This document shows, piece by piece, positions 10,248-19,951 of a DNA stretch of 64,000 bases (positions are counted from its first letter, which is position 1; each line of letters begins with the position of its first letter). The notes beneath the pieces were generated by a model. The model did not search any database, was not told the origin of the DNA, and saw only the letters and a program-made list of their open reading frames with translations. The DNA comes from Pseudoxanthomonas sp. F37 (lineage in GTDB: Bacteria; Pseudomonadota; Gammaproteobacteria; Xanthomonadales; Xanthomonadaceae), in the NCBI RefSeq assembly GCF_022965755.1, contig NZ_CP095187.1:2356001-2420000 (forward strand), given 5' to 3'. The position numbers and the translations under genes are program-made.

Positions 10248-11636
10248 ATGACCCTGCGCCTGCACAACAACCTCACCCGTCGGGTCGAGGACTTCGAACC
10301 GCTCGGCCCCGTCCCCACGATGTACGTGTGCGGCCCCACCGTCTACAACTACGTCCATATCGGCAATGCCCGCGGGCCGGTGGTGTTCGGGGTGCTGGCC
10401 GCGCTGCTGCGCCGGCGCTACGGCGGGCTGCGCTACGCACGCAACATCACCGACGTGGACGACAAGATCAACGCCGCCGCCAGGGAACTGGGCGTGCCGA
10501 TCTCGGCCATCACGGACCGCTACGCCGCGGCCTACCGCCAGGACATGGCCGGGCTGGGCGTGACCGGCGAGTTCGCGCCCGACATCGAGCCCGCCGCCAC
10601 CGACCACATCGCCCACATCATCGCGATGATCGGGCAGTTGATCGCCGGCGGCCACGCCTATGCCGCCGAAGGCCACGTGCTGTTCTCGGTGGCGAGCTTC
10701 CCGGACTACGGCAAGCTCTCGCGCCGGGATCCGGACGAGATGCTGGCCGGCGCCCGCGTCGAGGTGGCCCCGTACAAGCGCGACCCGGGCGACTTCGTGC
10801 TGTGGAAGCCGTCCACGCCGGACCTGCCGGGCTGGGACTCGCCCTGGGGCATCGGCCGCCCCGGCTGGCACATCGAATGCTCGGCGATGGCCGCCGCCCA
10901 CCTGGGCGAGACCATCGACATCCATGCCGGTGGCGTGGACCTGCAGTTCCCGCACCACGAGAACGAAGTGGCGCAGAGCGAATGCGCGCACAAGCACGCC
11001 GACGGCTCGCACAAGACCTTCGCCCGCTTCTGGGTGCACAACGGCATGCTCAACTTCGGCGGCGCCAAGATGAGCAAGTCGCTGGGCAACATCGAGAAGG
11101 TCCACGACCTGCTGCAGCAGCGCCCGCCCGAAGCGCTGCGCTATGCGCTGCTGTCGGCCCACTACCGGCAACCGCTGGACTGGTCCGAAGCGCTGGTGGA
11201 GCAGTCGAAGAACACGCTGGACCGGCTGTACGGGACGTTGCGCGATCTCGGCGATGTGGATGCCGCGCCGGCGACGCCGCAGGTCATCGAGGATGCTCTG
11301 GACGATGACCTCAATACCCCGCAGGCGCTGGCCGAAGTCGCACGCATCGCCGCCGAGGCGCGCAAGGCGGCCGCCGGTACGGACAGACAGCGCCTGAAGG
11401 GTGAACTCCTCGGCGCCGGCCGCGTGCTGGGCCTGCTCCAGCAGGATCCCGCCGCATGGTTCGGTCGCGGCGCGTCCGGCGACGACGACGCCCGCATCCA
11501 GGCCCTGATCGAGGAGCGCACGGCGGCGAAGAAGTCCCGCGACTTCGCCCGTTCCGATGCCATCCGCGACCAGCTGGCGGCCGAGGGCATACTCCTGGAA
11601 GACACACCGCAGGGCGTGCGCTGGAAGCGGGCCTGA
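10248..11636 (+). CDS. cysS: Cysteinyl-tRNA synthetase
   Basis: Charges tRNA-Cys. It is a 462-residue class I synthetase with the HIGH-type motif HIGN in [18 protein letters not shown], the zinc-site region GWHIECSAM and [10 protein letters not shown], and KMSKSLGN. The C-terminal anticodon-binding region ends with [18 protein letters not shown] -10-like hexamer lies at 10215-10220, about 30 bases before the ATG. It is divergent from the exported-protein gene at 9606. Confidence 0.98.
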   Translation: MTLRLHNNLTRRVEDFEPLGPVPTMYVCGPTVYNYVHIGNARGPVVFGVLAALLRRRYGGLRYARNITDVDDKINAAARELGVPISAITDRYAAAYRQDMAGLGVTGEFAPDIEPAATDHIAHIIAMIGQLIAGGHAYAAEGHVLFSVASFPDYGKLSRRDPDEMLAGARVEVAPYKRDPGDFVLWKPSTPDLPGWDSPWGIGRPGWHIECSAMAAAHLGETIDIHAGGVDLQFPHHENEVAQSECAHKHADGSHKTFARFWVHNGMLNFGGAKMSKSLGNIEKVHDLLQQRPPEALRYALLSAHYRQPLDWSEALVEQSKNTLDRLYGTLRDLGDVDAAPATPQVIEDALDDDLNTPQALAEVARIAAEARKAAAGTDRQRLKGELLGAGRVLGLLQQDPAAWFGRGASGDDDARIQALIEERTAAKKSRDFARSDAIRDQLAAEGILLEDTPQGVRWKRA

Positions 11637-11772
11637 CCCGGCCGCCGCCGGCGCAGCTTCGGTCACGCCCCGGATGCCGATTTCATCCGGTCGCGTCCCA
11701 GGCCCTCCTACAATGCCGATCCGCGCCGATCTTCCGTGGCCGGGGCCGGTGCCTCTCCTACAAGACTCTACT

Positions 11773-12210
11773 GTGACCGCTACGATCTTCCCGCTCGAAC
11801 CCACCGCCGCCGACGCGCAGGCGGCCATCAAGGACGAGTTCGCCTTCTTCGGCGACTGGTCCGAACGCTACCAGTACCTGATCGACCTGGGCCGCAAGCT
11901 GCCGCCGTTCCCGGAGGAATGGAAGCGCGAGGAGCATCGCCTGCTCGGCTGCCAGTCGATGGTGTGGATCGTGCCCGAGGGCGATGCGGCGCGGCTGGAC
12001 TTCCATGCCATCAGCGATTCGGCCATCGTGTCGGGGCTGATCTTCCTGGCGCTGCGCGTCTATTCGGGCCGCTCCGCCGCGGAGATCCTGGACACCACGC
12101 CCGACTACATCGCCGACATCGGCCTGGCCAAACATCTCTCGCCCACCCGCAGCAACGGCCTGGCCTCGCTGCTGGCCTTCATCCGCGAGACGGCCGCCAG
12201 CGCGAAGTGA
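11773..12210 (+). CDS. sufE: SufE-like sulfur acceptor
   Basis: Accepts persulfide sulfur from a cysteine desulfurase (SufS or similar) for Fe-S cluster building. It is 145 residues. The acceptor cysteine is in HRLLGCQSMVW, followed by SDSAIVSGLIFLAL and a C-terminal GLASLLAFIRE. The GTG at 11773 gives the family-typical N-terminus. An upstream in-frame ATG at 11713 falls right behind a TACAAT -10-like sequence (11706-11711), so it is probably not used. It is coupled by a GTGA overlap to an MFS gene. The other suf genes are not in the window. Confidence 0.93.
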   Translation: MTATIFPLEPTAADAQAAIKDEFAFFGDWSERYQYLIDLGRKLPPFPEEWKREEHRLLGCQSMVWIVPEGDAARLDFHAISDSAIVSGLIFLALRVYSGRSAAEILDTTPDYIADIGLAKHLSPTRSNGLASLLAFIRETAASAK

Positions 12211-13448
12211 GCGAAGCCGGTTCCCGTTCCGCCTTCTCGCTGCTGCGCAACCGCGGCTATGCGGCGGTGCTGGCCTACCGCATCTGCGCCCTGCTGTCGT
12301 ACCAGATCGTCGCCGTCACGGTCGGCTGGCATATCTACCAGCTGACCCGCGACCCGTTCTCGCTGGGCCTGGTGGGGCTGGCCGAGGTGCTGCCGTTCTT
12401 CTGCGTGGCGCCCTTCGCCGGTTACCTGGTCGACCATCTGCCACGGCGGCGTATCGGCATGGTCGCCTGCGCCGCGCTGGCGACCACGGCGTTGATCCTG
12501 GTGGCGGTATCCGCCGGCGGGCTGCCCTTCCAGGGGACGTGGCCCATCTACGCGGCCATCGCGCTGACCGGCATGGCGCGCTCGTTCCTCAGCCCGGTCT
12601 ACAACGCGCTGTTCGCGAAGGTGCTGCCGCGCGAGGACTTCGTGCGGGCCGCGGGCCTGGGCAGCGTGATCTTCCAGGCCGCGCTGGTGACCGGCCCCGC
12701 CCTGGGCGGCCTGCTGGTGGGGTTCGGCGGCAAGACGCTGTCATACGCCATGGCGGTGGTGTTCGCGCTGCTCGCGGGCATCGTGCTGGCCCGCCTGCGC
12801 GTGGAGGAGCCGGGACCGCCTGCGGTCAGCCTGCCCGTCTTCGCCAGCATCGCGCAGGGCGCGCGCTTCGTATGGAACAACCAGATCATGCTGGGGGCGA
12901 TGGCGCTGGACATGTTTTCGGTGCTGCTGGGCGGCGTGGTGGCGATGCTGCCGGCGTTCATCCACGACATCCTGCACCACGGCCCCGAGGGCCTGGGCAT
13001 CCTGCGTGCGATGCCGGCGGCAGGCTCGGTGTGCGTGGGCCTGTGGCTGGCGCGCCATCCGCTGCAGCAGCACGCCGGCCGCGTGCTGCTGTTCGCGGTG
13101 GCCGGCTTCGGGCTGGCGGTCATCGCGTTCGGCCTGTCGCGCAGCTTCTGGCTGTCGGCGGCCATCCTGCTGTTCTACGGCATGTGCGACGGCGTGTCGG
13201 TGGTGGTGCGCTCGACCATCCTGCAGCTGTCCACGCCCGACGAGATGCGCGGCCGCGTGTCGTCGATCAACGGCATCTTCGTCAGTTCGTCGAACGAGCT
13301 CGGCGCGTTCTATGCCGGCACCATGGCCAAGCTGCTGGGACTGGTGCCGGCCGTGATCCTGGGCGGCTTCGCCATCCTCTCCGTCGCCGGGGTGACGGCA
13401 TGGAAGGCGCCACGGCTGCGGCGGCTGGACCTGCGCGAACTGCAGTAG
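12207..13448 (+). CDS. MFS transporter (EntS/MFS_3-like exporter)
   Basis: A 413-residue inner-membrane protein with about 12 hydrophobic segments. It has the inter-helix loop motif GYLVDHLPRRRIGM after TM2 and DEMRGRVSSINGIFVSSSNELG in the second half. This sequence type belongs to the MFS_3 group that includes the enterobactin exporter EntS and related permeases. The GTG at 12207 overlaps the sufE stop as GTGA, so expression is coupled. A bidirectional terminator follows. The substrate cannot be told from sequence. Confidence 0.88.
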   Translation: MSEAGSRSAFSLLRNRGYAAVLAYRICALLSYQIVAVTVGWHIYQLTRDPFSLGLVGLAEVLPFFCVAPFAGYLVDHLPRRRIGMVACAALATTALILVAVSAGGLPFQGTWPIYAAIALTGMARSFLSPVYNALFAKVLPREDFVRAAGLGSVIFQAALVTGPALGGLLVGFGGKTLSYAMAVVFALLAGIVLARLRVEEPGPPAVSLPVFASIAQGARFVWNNQIMLGAMALDMFSVLLGGVVAMLPAFIHDILHHGPEGLGILRAMPAAGSVCVGLWLARHPLQQHAGRVLLFAVAGFGLAVIAFGLSRSFWLSAAILLFYGMCDGVSVVVRSTILQLSTPDEMRGRVSSINGIFVSSSNELGAFYAGTMAKLLGLVPAVILGGFAILSVAGVTAWKAPRLRRLDLRELQ

Positions 13449-13472
13449 GCGGCAATCTCCGTGCCGGAAAAG

Positions 13473-13497
13473 AAAAACCCCGCCTTGGCGGGGTTTT
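13473..13497. terminator. Bidirectional terminator between the MFS gene and dksA
   Basis: The stem ACCCCGCC/GGCGGGGT with a TT loop is flanked by A-rich and T-rich runs on both sides. It serves the rightward sufE-MFS transcript and the leftward dksA-like transcript, which converge here. Confidence 0.9.
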
Positions 13498-13517
13498 CCG
13501 TGCGCTGGACGCGGGAC

Positions 13518-14648
13518 TCAGTCGCCCTGCTGCTTCTGCAGATGCTCCCAGCGCTCCTGGGCATCGATGGTGCGCTCGGCGGTCAGGCGCGCCTCCAGGC
13601 GATCCAGGCCGATCTCTTCGCCGGTGTCGACGCAGTAGCCGTAATCGCCCCCTTCCAGGCGCTTGAGCGTGCTGTCGATCTTGCCGATCAGCTTGCGGTA
13701 GCGGTCGCGGGTGCGCAGTTCCAGCGAGTTCTCGGTTTCGCGGGTCGCGCGCTCGGCTTCATCGCCGATATCGCGGACTTCGTCCTTGAGGTTCTCGATG
13801 GTCTGCTTGGATTCCTCCACCAGGTCGGCGCGCCACTGCAGCAGGCGCTGACGGAAGTACTCGAGCTGCAACGGGCTCATGTACTCCTCTTCGGGGGAGG
13901 GCTTGTAGCCGTTCGGCACGATGGGGCGGCCGGTGGCTTCGTCGGTCTTGTAAGGCACTTCTTTCACCTTGCCGCGCACGACCGGCGCCGCAGGCCGGGC
14001 GGCCACGGCCACCGCGACCTTGCCGGTCGGGCGGGTGGCGGCAGGACGGGGACTCACGGGGGCTTCGGCGGTGGAGGTGGCTTTGGCGGTCTTGGTATTC
14101 GGTTTCGGGACTGGCACAGGCTTCGGGGGGGACGGAACCTTGGCGGCGGGCGCCGGGGCCTGGGCTGCCGCCTTGGGGGCGGGCACAGGCACGGGAGTCT
14201 TGGTCGCAGCCGCGGTGGGGGCGGACTTTGCCGGAGCCGGCTTGGCGGCTGGCTTCGGTGCGGGCTTGGGAGCGGGTGTGGTGGCCTTGGCCGGTGCCTT
14301 CACCGGCGCTGCCTTGGCGGCGGGCACCTTGGGCGCCGGCGCTGGCTTCTTGGCGACGGCGGGCTTGGCAGGCTTGGCGACCGCCTTCTTGGCGGGTGCG
14401 GCCTTCTTCACCGTCGGCTTGGCGACCGGCTTCTTGGCCGGTGCCGCCTTCTTGGCGACGGCCTTCTTGGCGACAGGCTTGGGCGCCGCCTTCTTGGCCG
14501 CCGGCTTGGCAGCCGTCTTCTTGGCGGCAACCTTCTTCGCGACAGGCTTCTTGGCGACGGCCTGAACGGGCTTCTTGGCGGCCTTGGCGGCCTTCTTCGC
14601 AGGTTTCTTCGCAGCCACGAACAACGCTTCCTTGTTCTTCCCGAGCAT
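13518..14648 (-). CDS. DksA-like protein with a long Lys/Ala/Pro-rich N-terminal tail
   Basis: A 376-residue protein. Residues 1 to about 232 are low-complexity repeats of [10 protein letters not shown] and later PAPKPA, like histone H1 or AlgP-type tails. The last 140 residues are a DksA fold: coiled-coil with tip motif DEAERA (about 296-301, aligned with DPVDRA of E. coli DksA) followed by SLELR. The zinc-finger region keeps only one of four cysteines (C339 in [10 protein letters not shown]; the later pair is replaced by Thr and Ala). DksA binds RNA polymerase and mediates the ppGpp response, and the tail may bind nucleic acid or polyphosphate. Leftward, with its own terminator. Confidence 0.88.
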   Translation of the reverse strand: MLGKNKEALFVAAKKPAKKAAKAAKKPVQAVAKKPVAKKVAAKKTAAKPAAKKAAPKPVAKKAVAKKAAPAKKPVAKPTVKKAAPAKKAVAKPAKPAVAKKPAPAPKVPAAKAAPVKAPAKATTPAPKPAPKPAAKPAPAKSAPTAAATKTPVPVPAPKAAAQAPAPAAKVPSPPKPVPVPKPNTKTAKATSTAEAPVSPRPAATRPTGKVAVAVAARPAAPVVRGKVKEVPYKTDEATGRPIVPNGYKPSPEEEYMSPLQLEYFRQRLLQWRADLVEESKQTIENLKDEVRDIGDEAERATRETENSLELRTRDRYRKLIGKIDSTLKRLEGGDYGYCVDTGEEIGLDRLEARLTAERTIDAQERWEHLQKQQGD

Positions 14649-14713
14649 CGGGAAAGCGCGCTTTTATAGCCTACCCGGGAGGCAGCGGCAACCCGACGCG
14701 GTATCATCGGGAC

Positions 14714-14971
14714 ATGCTCGCCCGCCTGCTCATCCTGCTGCTGAAGGGCTACAAGCGCTTCATAAGCCCGCTGCTGGGGCCGCGCTGCCGGTTCGTCCCG
14801 TCGTGCTCGGAGTACGCGATGGAAGCGATCGGCCGGTTCGGACCGTTCAGGGGCGGCTGGCTGGCCCTGCGACGGATCGGCCGCTGCCATCCCCTGCACC
14901 CCGGCGGCCACGACCCGGTCCCCGCCCGGGACGGCGCCTCCCCCTCCCATTCCTGTTCAGGACACCACTGA
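14714..14971 (+). CDS. yidD: Membrane protein insertion efficiency factor YidD
   Basis: A small 85-residue protein with the family hallmark [22 protein letters not shown] and the cysteine triad (CRF, CSEY, GRCHP). An N-terminal amphipathic helix associates with the inner membrane and helps YidC-dependent insertion. Its usual neighbours (rpmH, rnpA, yidC) are absent. Here it lies upstream of pyrC, with the stop and start sharing one base (TGATG). A TATCAT -10-like sequence lies just before the start. Confidence 0.93.
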   Translation: MLARLLILLLKGYKRFISPLLGPRCRFVPSCSEYAMEAIGRFGPFRGGWLALRRIGRCHPLHPGGHDPVPARDGASPSHSCSGHH

Positions 14972-16317
14972 TGCCCGCCACCGTCATCGTCAACGCCCGT
15001 CTGGTCAACGAAGGTCGCGTCACCGAAGGCGACCTGCGCATCGACAACGGGCGCATCGCCCGCATCGCCGCCGAAATCCGGCCCCAGGGCGACGAGACGG
15101 TGATCGATGCCGCCGGGCGCTGGCTGCTGCCCGGCATGATCGACGACCAGGTGCATTTCCGCGAACCGGGCATGCCGCACAAGGGCGACATGGCCAGCGA
15201 ATCCGCCGCGGCGGTGGCGGGCGGCCTGACCACGTTCATGGACATGCCCAACACCAGCCCGCCGACGCTGGACGCGGCCGCGCTGGAAGACAAGTACCAG
15301 CGCGCCAAGGGGCGCGCCTGGGGCAACTACGGCTTCTACCTGGGCGCCAGCAACGACAACCTGGACGCGATCCGCACCCTGGACCCGAAGACCGCCCCGG
15401 GCATCAAGGTGTTCATGGGCGCGTCGACCGGCAACATGCTGGTGGACAACCCCGACACGCTGGACGCGATCTTCCGCGAAGCGCCCACGCCCATCATCAC
15501 CCACTGCGAGGACACACCGACCATCGACGCCAACCTCGCCGCATTCCAGGCCAGGTACGGCGATGCGCTGAGTGCCGAGCACCACCCGGACATCCGCAGC
15601 CGCGAGGCCTGCATCAAATCCACCCGCCTGGCGATGTCGCTGGCGCGCAGGCACGGCACCCGCCTGCACGTGCTGCACATCTCCACGGCCGACGAACTGG
15701 CGCTGTTCACGCCAGGGCCGCTGGTGCAGCCCGACGGCAGGTGCAAGCAGATCACCGCCGAGACCTGCATCCATTTCCTGCGCTTCGACCGTGCCGACTA
15801 CGCCGCGCTGGGCAACCTGATCAAGTGCAACCCCGCCATCAAGGATGCGGGCGACCGCGAGGCGCTGATCAAGGCCTTGGTGGACGACGTGGTGGACGTG
15901 CTGGCCACCGACCATGCGCCGCACACCCTGGAGGAGAAGGAAAAGCCCTACGTGCAGGCGCCATCGGGCCTGCCCCTGGTGCAGTACGCGCTGGTGGCCG
16001 CCCTGGAACTGGTGCACGAAGGCCGCATGGACGTCGCCCGCGTGGTGCAGAAGTTCGCCCATGCGCCGGCGCAGCTGTTCGACGTGAAGGAGCGCGGCTA
16101 CCTGCGCGAAGGCTATTTCGCCGACCTGGTGCTGATCGACGACGAGCCGTTCACCGTGAAGCGCGAGGACGTGCTGTCCAAGGTCGGCTGGTCGCCGTTC
16201 GAGGGGCGCAGCTTCCGCTCGCGCGTGGGCGCCACCTGGGTCAATGGCCGCATGGTCTGGAACGGCCAGCATCTGGTCGGCACGCCCAACGGCCAGCGCC
16301 TGGAGTTCGCGCGTTGA
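14971..16317 (+). CDS. pyrC: Dihydroorotase
   Basis: An amidohydrolase of 448 residues that cyclises carbamoyl-aspartate in pyrimidine synthesis. It has the N-terminal beta-strand domain, the metal motif MIDDQVHFREPGM, KVFMGASTGNML with the lysine that would be carboxylated, HCED, HVLHIST, and DHAPHTLEEK near the C-terminus. The first His of the usual DxHxH is Gln here; this form is seen in a known dihydroorotase subgroup of Bacteroidetes and Xanthomonads. Translationally coupled to yidD and to the downstream peptidase gene (TTGA overlap). Confidence 0.92.
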   Translation: MPATVIVNARLVNEGRVTEGDLRIDNGRIARIAAEIRPQGDETVIDAAGRWLLPGMIDDQVHFREPGMPHKGDMASESAAAVAGGLTTFMDMPNTSPPTLDAAALEDKYQRAKGRAWGNYGFYLGASNDNLDAIRTLDPKTAPGIKVFMGASTGNMLVDNPDTLDAIFREAPTPIITHCEDTPTIDANLAAFQARYGDALSAEHHPDIRSREACIKSTRLAMSLARRHGTRLHVLHISTADELALFTPGPLVQPDGRCKQITAETCIHFLRFDRADYAALGNLIKCNPAIKDAGDREALIKALVDDVVDVLATDHAPHTLEEKEKPYVQAPSGLPLVQYALVAALELVHEGRMDVARVVQKFAHAPAQLFDVKERGYLREGYFADLVLIDDEPFTVKREDVLSKVGWSPFEGRSFRSRVGATWVNGRMVWNGQHLVGTPNGQRLEFAR

Positions 16318-17168
16318 AGTTGATCGCCGCGGCGCTGTTCGCCGCTGTCTGTGCCGGCTGGGTTCCGCTCGTCGTTGCGCAGGACGTGGTGCCGGCAGCC
16401 CCGGTTCCACAGGAAGAGCGTGTCGTGTTTCCCGCCAGCGTGCCGCAGGGCGCGCTGGTGTTCGGCAAGGTGCCACCGGGCAGCCAGGTGCGCTATCGCG
16501 AACGTCTTCTGCGTGCCACTGGCTACGGCACCGTCGCGTTCGGCGTGGGCCGTGATGAGACCGGCCCGCTGAAGGTCGATGTCACCCTGCCCTCGGGCCG
16601 CGTGGAACCCGTCAGTATCGCGGTGACGCCGCGCGACTGGCCGGTCGAACATGTCGACGGCGTGCCACCGAAGACCGTCAATCCACCACCGGAGATCGCC
16701 GCGCGCATCCAGCGGGAGCAGGCGCTGGTCACGGCCGCGCGCGAACGCGACGACGATCGCAGCGACTTCGCACGGCCTTTCCAGTGGCCCCTGCAGGGAC
16801 GCATCAGCGGCCGCTTCGGCAATGCGCGCGTCTACAACGGCCAGCCCGGCGCGGGCCACTCGGGCATGGACATCGCCGCGCCCACCGGGACACCGGTGAA
16901 GGCGCCGGCGGGCGGCGTGGTGACCTTCGCGGCGCCGGACCTCTACCTGACGGGGGGCACGGTGTTGCTCGACCACGGGCATGGCGTCAGTTCCAACTTC
17001 CTGCACCTGTCGCGCATCGACGTGAAGGTGGGCGACCGCGTCGAACCCGGACAGGGCATCGGGGCCGTGGGCGCCACGGGGCGTGCGACGGGGCCGCACC
17101 TGCACTGGGGGATGAACTGGTTCGATACAAGAATCGACCCACTGCTCGTCCTCGAACGCGGGAAGTAA
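16314..17168 (+). CDS. M23-family (LytM) peptidase, exported
   Basis: A 284-residue protein with an N-terminal signal peptide ending near VVAQD, a beta-rich middle, and a C-terminal M23 domain with zinc ligands in GHSGMDIAAPTGTPV and HLHWGMNWF. It is likely a periplasmic peptidoglycan endopeptidase or an amidase activator. The TTG start at 16314 is inferred from its TTGA overlap with the pyrC stop; another TTG follows six bases later. The last about 16 codons lie in the first copy of a 124-bp tandem duplication that continues past the stop. Confidence 0.9.
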   Translation: MKLIAAALFAAVCAGWVPLVVAQDVVPAAPVPQEERVVFPASVPQGALVFGKVPPGSQVRYRERLLRATGYGTVAFGVGRDETGPLKVDVTLPSGRVEPVSIAVTPRDWPVEHVDGVPPKTVNPPPEIAARIQREQALVTAARERDDDRSDFARPFQWPLQGRISGRFGNARVYNGQPGAGHSGMDIAAPTGTPVKAPAGGVVTFAAPDLYLTGGTVLLDHGHGVSSNFLHLSRIDVKVGDRVEPGQGIGAVGATGRATGPHLHWGMNWFDTRIDPLLVLERGK

Positions 17169-17366
17169 CCGCCCGCCGCTTCACCGAAGGGGCGCGCTGC
17201 GGCGCGTTCATCCTCCACGCCGCTGTCGGTTCCCGAGGGCGCGGTTCGATACAAGAATCGACCCGCTGCTCGTCCTCGAACGCGGGAAGTAACCGCCCGC
17301 CGTTTCACCGAAGGGGCGCGCTGCGGCGCGTTCATCGTCCACTTTGCTGTCGGCTCCCGAAGGCGC
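17119..17366. repeat. 124-bp direct tandem duplication
   Basis: Two adjacent copies (17119-17242 and 17243-17366) differ at only a few positions. Each begins GGTTCGATACAAGAATCGAC and contains the last codons and stop of the M23 peptidase gene plus downstream sequence. The second copy holds a non-functional gene tail. It looks like a recent duplication. Confidence 0.92.
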
Positions 17367-17405
17367 GGTCGCGACCCGCGCCGCGCCCACCGAGGCTGTC
17401 GCGCG

Positions 17406-18344
17406 TCAGTCGTTGGCGCCGCTGACCCGGGCCACCGCATCGTGCGGATGCAGGCTTTCGTAGTGCGCCACGGTGGCGTCGTACCGCGCGATGCGTGGAT
17501 CGCCGGCCAGGACCGACGCCACGCGGCGGGCGGCGTCTTCGCAGAACATCAGGTTTTCCGCGTTGAGGCGCGCGAAGGCCTGTTCGTCCACCCGCTTGAC
17601 CGCGGTCTGCACCGGCGTGCCGAGCGCGGCTTCGATGGCGTCCACCAGCGCTACCAGCGGCAATTCGTCGAACTGCGGCCTCAGCTCGACGCGCACACTG
17701 GCCCGGCTGCGCTGGGCGTGGGGGGTGGCGGCCAGGCCGCGCTCGGAGGCGAGCCAGTCGTGCACCACATTGACCGACAGCGGATGTGCCGCGGCGAAGT
17801 CCTGGGCGAAGCGCTCGGCGTTGGCCTGGCGCGACAGCGCGGCCGAGGCCGGGCAGGTACTGGAATATTCGACGGCGAACGACAGCGCCAGCAGAAGATG
17901 ACCATCGGCCAGCGTGGCCTCGATCTCGACCGGATAGCGCTTCCAGCCCGCGTAGTCGCTTTCCAGCGCCTTCCGCTGCAGCAGCGCCTCGTAGCGGATG
18001 CGCAGCCGTGCCTGCGTGGCCAGTCCGGCCTGCGAGTCCACGCTGGTCTGCAGCAGGTGGCGCAGGCCCGCGGGCGTGACCGACTCGCGCGCCAGGCCTT
18101 CCTGCAGCTCCAGGTAGAGGCGCGACATGTGGATGCCGCGCGCATCGGCATGGGCCAGGTTCACCGACAGGTCGATGCTGGCGGCCACCTGCAGCTGCCC
18201 GCCCTGCCCGTCCGGCATGCGGACCGGCAATGCGATGTTCTCCATGCCCACCCAGTCCAGGGGGCGCGCCAGCGGCACGCGCTGGTGGGCGACATCGGGA
18301 AGATCGGCGCGGGGTGCCGCGGGGAGCGAGGGAGCCATCGTCAT
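17406..18344 (-). CDS. folE2: GTP cyclohydrolase IB (FolE2)
   Basis: Makes dihydroneopterin triphosphate from GTP, the first step of folate synthesis. It is the metal-flexible type IB enzyme, unrelated to FolE in sequence. The 312 residues show the family signatures GMENIALPV, IHMSRLY, EYSSTCPASAALSR with the metal-binding cysteine, HAQRSRASV, and ENLMFCEDAAR. In other bacteria folE2 is often induced by zinc shortage; no Zur site was identified here. It converges with the M23 gene across the tandem duplication. Confidence 0.94.
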   Translation of the reverse strand: MTMAPSLPAAPRADLPDVAHQRVPLARPLDWVGMENIALPVRMPDGQGGQLQVAASIDLSVNLAHADARGIHMSRLYLELQEGLARESVTPAGLRHLLQTSVDSQAGLATQARLRIRYEALLQRKALESDYAGWKRYPVEIEATLADGHLLLALSFAVEYSSTCPASAALSRQANAERFAQDFAAAHPLSVNVVHDWLASERGLAATPHAQRSRASVRVELRPQFDELPLVALVDAIEAALGTPVQTAVKRVDEQAFARLNAENLMFCEDAARRVASVLAGDPRIARYDATVAHYESLHPHDAVARVSGAND

Positions 18345-18450
18345 GCACGGGGGAGTGGATGCGGCGCATTGTACCCCCTGCCCCGAATCCCTCGATGAAA
18401 CAGTCCGTTACAGCGCGCTTCCGAACCTATCGGCACGATAAGCGGGACCT

Positions 18451-19158
18451 TCAGCCGCCGCGTGCGGCCCGCCAGCCGGTGAACAGCAGGGCGGCGCGCG
18501 ACGGCAAGGCAGCCGGTTCGCCACGCTGGGCCAGGCGACGCAGGCGCCCGTGCGCATAGGCCGACACCAGGCGCCGTTCGCGCGCGCCCTCGTGCCGCGG
18601 CCACTGCGCCAGCAGCGATGCGGCCCATGCCCGCACCGCCGCCGTGTCGTCCCCGCTCCGCAGGTGGTCAGCCGGGACAGCGGCGGTCCCCGTCTCCGCC
18701 AGTCGCATCGCCAGCGTCTGCACGACGATGGCGTGCGCGGCAGGCGCATCACCCAGCACGCCGGCTTCCACGGCCATGACGGCATCGCCATAGCGCGACA
18801 GGGCGGAAAGCCCCGCCTCACGATCGGCCGGCTGCGCACGCCCCTCCGCCAGGACCGGCAGCGCGTCGGCCAGCCGTGCCCAGTCCGCCCGCACCGGCTC
18901 CAGCCGGCGGCCGAGCGGATGGCGCGAACGCCGTGCCGCCCAGCCGCGCAGCTCCTCGCCCCACCACGCCAGCTTGGCATCCGCCGGCAGCGGATCGCCG
19001 GCGATGTTCAGGGCGTCATCGAATTCCTGCAGCAGCGCGAACCACGCCACCGCAATGTCGCGGCGTTCCGGCGCAACGAAGATCTCGCCCACCGACCACT
19101 CGGGCCAGCGCGCGCGCCATTTGTCCAGGAAGCTGTCGAGGGCGGCGGAGTGGGACAT
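18451..19158 (-). CDS. Squalene/phytoene synthase-like protein
   Basis: A 235-residue all-helical protein resembling the short, divergent end of the squalene/phytoene synthase superfamily (NDUFAF6-like). It has FVAPERRDIAVAWFALLQEF, DDALNIAGDP and KLAWWGEEL, which correspond to the first helices around the first aspartate-rich site. The second DxxxD motif is not clear, so it may not be a working synthase. No carotenoid or hopanoid genes are nearby. Probably a single-gene unit; a REP element lies just upstream. Confidence 0.75.
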   Translation of the reverse strand: MSHSAALDSFLDKWRARWPEWSVGEIFVAPERRDIAVAWFALLQEFDDALNIAGDPLPADAKLAWWGEELRGWAARRSRHPLGRRLEPVRADWARLADALPVLAEGRAQPADREAGLSALSRYGDAVMAVEAGVLGDAPAAHAIVVQTLAMRLAETGTAAVPADHLRSGDDTAAVRAWAASLLAQWPRHEGARERRLVSAYAHGRLRRLAQRGEPAALPSRAALLFTGWRAARGG

Positions 19159-19171
19159 CGAGCGGCAAGGC

Positions 19172-19196
19172 GTGGGAGCGAGGTCAGTCGCGATGA
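19172..19196. repeat. Single REP element
   Basis: GTGGGAGCGAGGTCAGTCGCGATGA, the same subtype as the pair at 61076-61141. It sits between the squalene-synthase-like gene and the mupP/gph gene. Confidence 0.75.
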
Positions 19197-19255
19197 ATGT
19201 TCCAGGACATGCGGATGGGCGCTGCCGGCGGGCGTCGCCGCCAACCGCACACGAC

Positions 19256-19951
19256 TTACGTCGCCCCCACCATCGGATGGACGGCAGGCCACGCTTTCGG
19301 CTCGGCCAGCGCCATGGGCCGTTCCACCATGATGTCCGCCAGCCACAGCGCGGGGTCTTCGTGGGCCTGCCGGTATCCCCACAGGGCGGCGATCGAGGCC
19401 ATGCCGGCCGCGCGCGCGGCCACGATGTCGCGCTCGTCGTCGCCCACGTAGACGCAGTCGGCGATGGCCAGGCCGATGCGTTCGGCGGCGATCTGCAGCG
19501 GCAACGGATGCGGCTTCTTCTCGGCCAGCGTGTCGCCGCCGATCAGCACCGCGCAGCGGGTATCCCAGCCGAACTGGGGCAGGATGTCGCGCGCCAGGTA
19601 CTCGGGCTTGTTGGTCACGATGCCCCAGGTGCTGCCCGCCGCTTCGAGCGCGGCCAGCATCGCGGTCACACCGTCGAACAGCACGCTGTGCCGGCCCAGT
19701 TCTTCCTGGTAGATCGCCAGGAACTCCGGCACCAGCGCTTCGCGGGGCGCCTGCTCCATCTGCGGAAATGCCGCGGCCAGCATGGCGCGGGCCCCCTTGG
19801 AGACGTGCGGCCGCAACAGCTCCAGCGTCATCGGCGCGACGCCGCGCGAGGCCCGCATCCGGTTGGCGGTGGCCAGCATGTCCGGCGCACTGTCCAGCAG
19901 CGTGCCGTCCAGGTCGAACAGCGCGGCACGCGGAAATCCGGCCAGCGTCAC
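19256..19951 (-). CDS. mupP: HAD phosphatase, N-acetylmuramic acid 6-phosphate phosphatase (MupP) or phosphoglycolate phosphatase
   Basis: A 231-residue HAD hydrolase with [14 protein letters not shown] (nucleophile Asp), [13 protein letters not shown] and GDDERDI. The GTG at 19951 overlaps the ubiG stop as GTGA. The order hydrolase-ubiG-phosphatase matches the Pseudomonas locus where the phosphatase is MupP of the cell-wall recycling route. The sequence alone cannot exclude phosphoglycolate phosphatase (Gph). Confidence 0.85.
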   Translation of the reverse strand: MTLAGFPRAALFDLDGTLLDSAPDMLATANRMRASRGVAPMTLELLRPHVSKGARAMLAAAFPQMEQAPREALVPEFLAIYQEELGRHSVLFDGVTAMLAALEAAGSTWGIVTNKPEYLARDILPQFGWDTRCAVLIGGDTLAEKKPHPLPLQIAAERIGLAIADCVYVGDDERDIVAARAAGMASIAALWGYRQAHEDPALWLADIMVERPMALAEPKAWPAVHPMVGAT

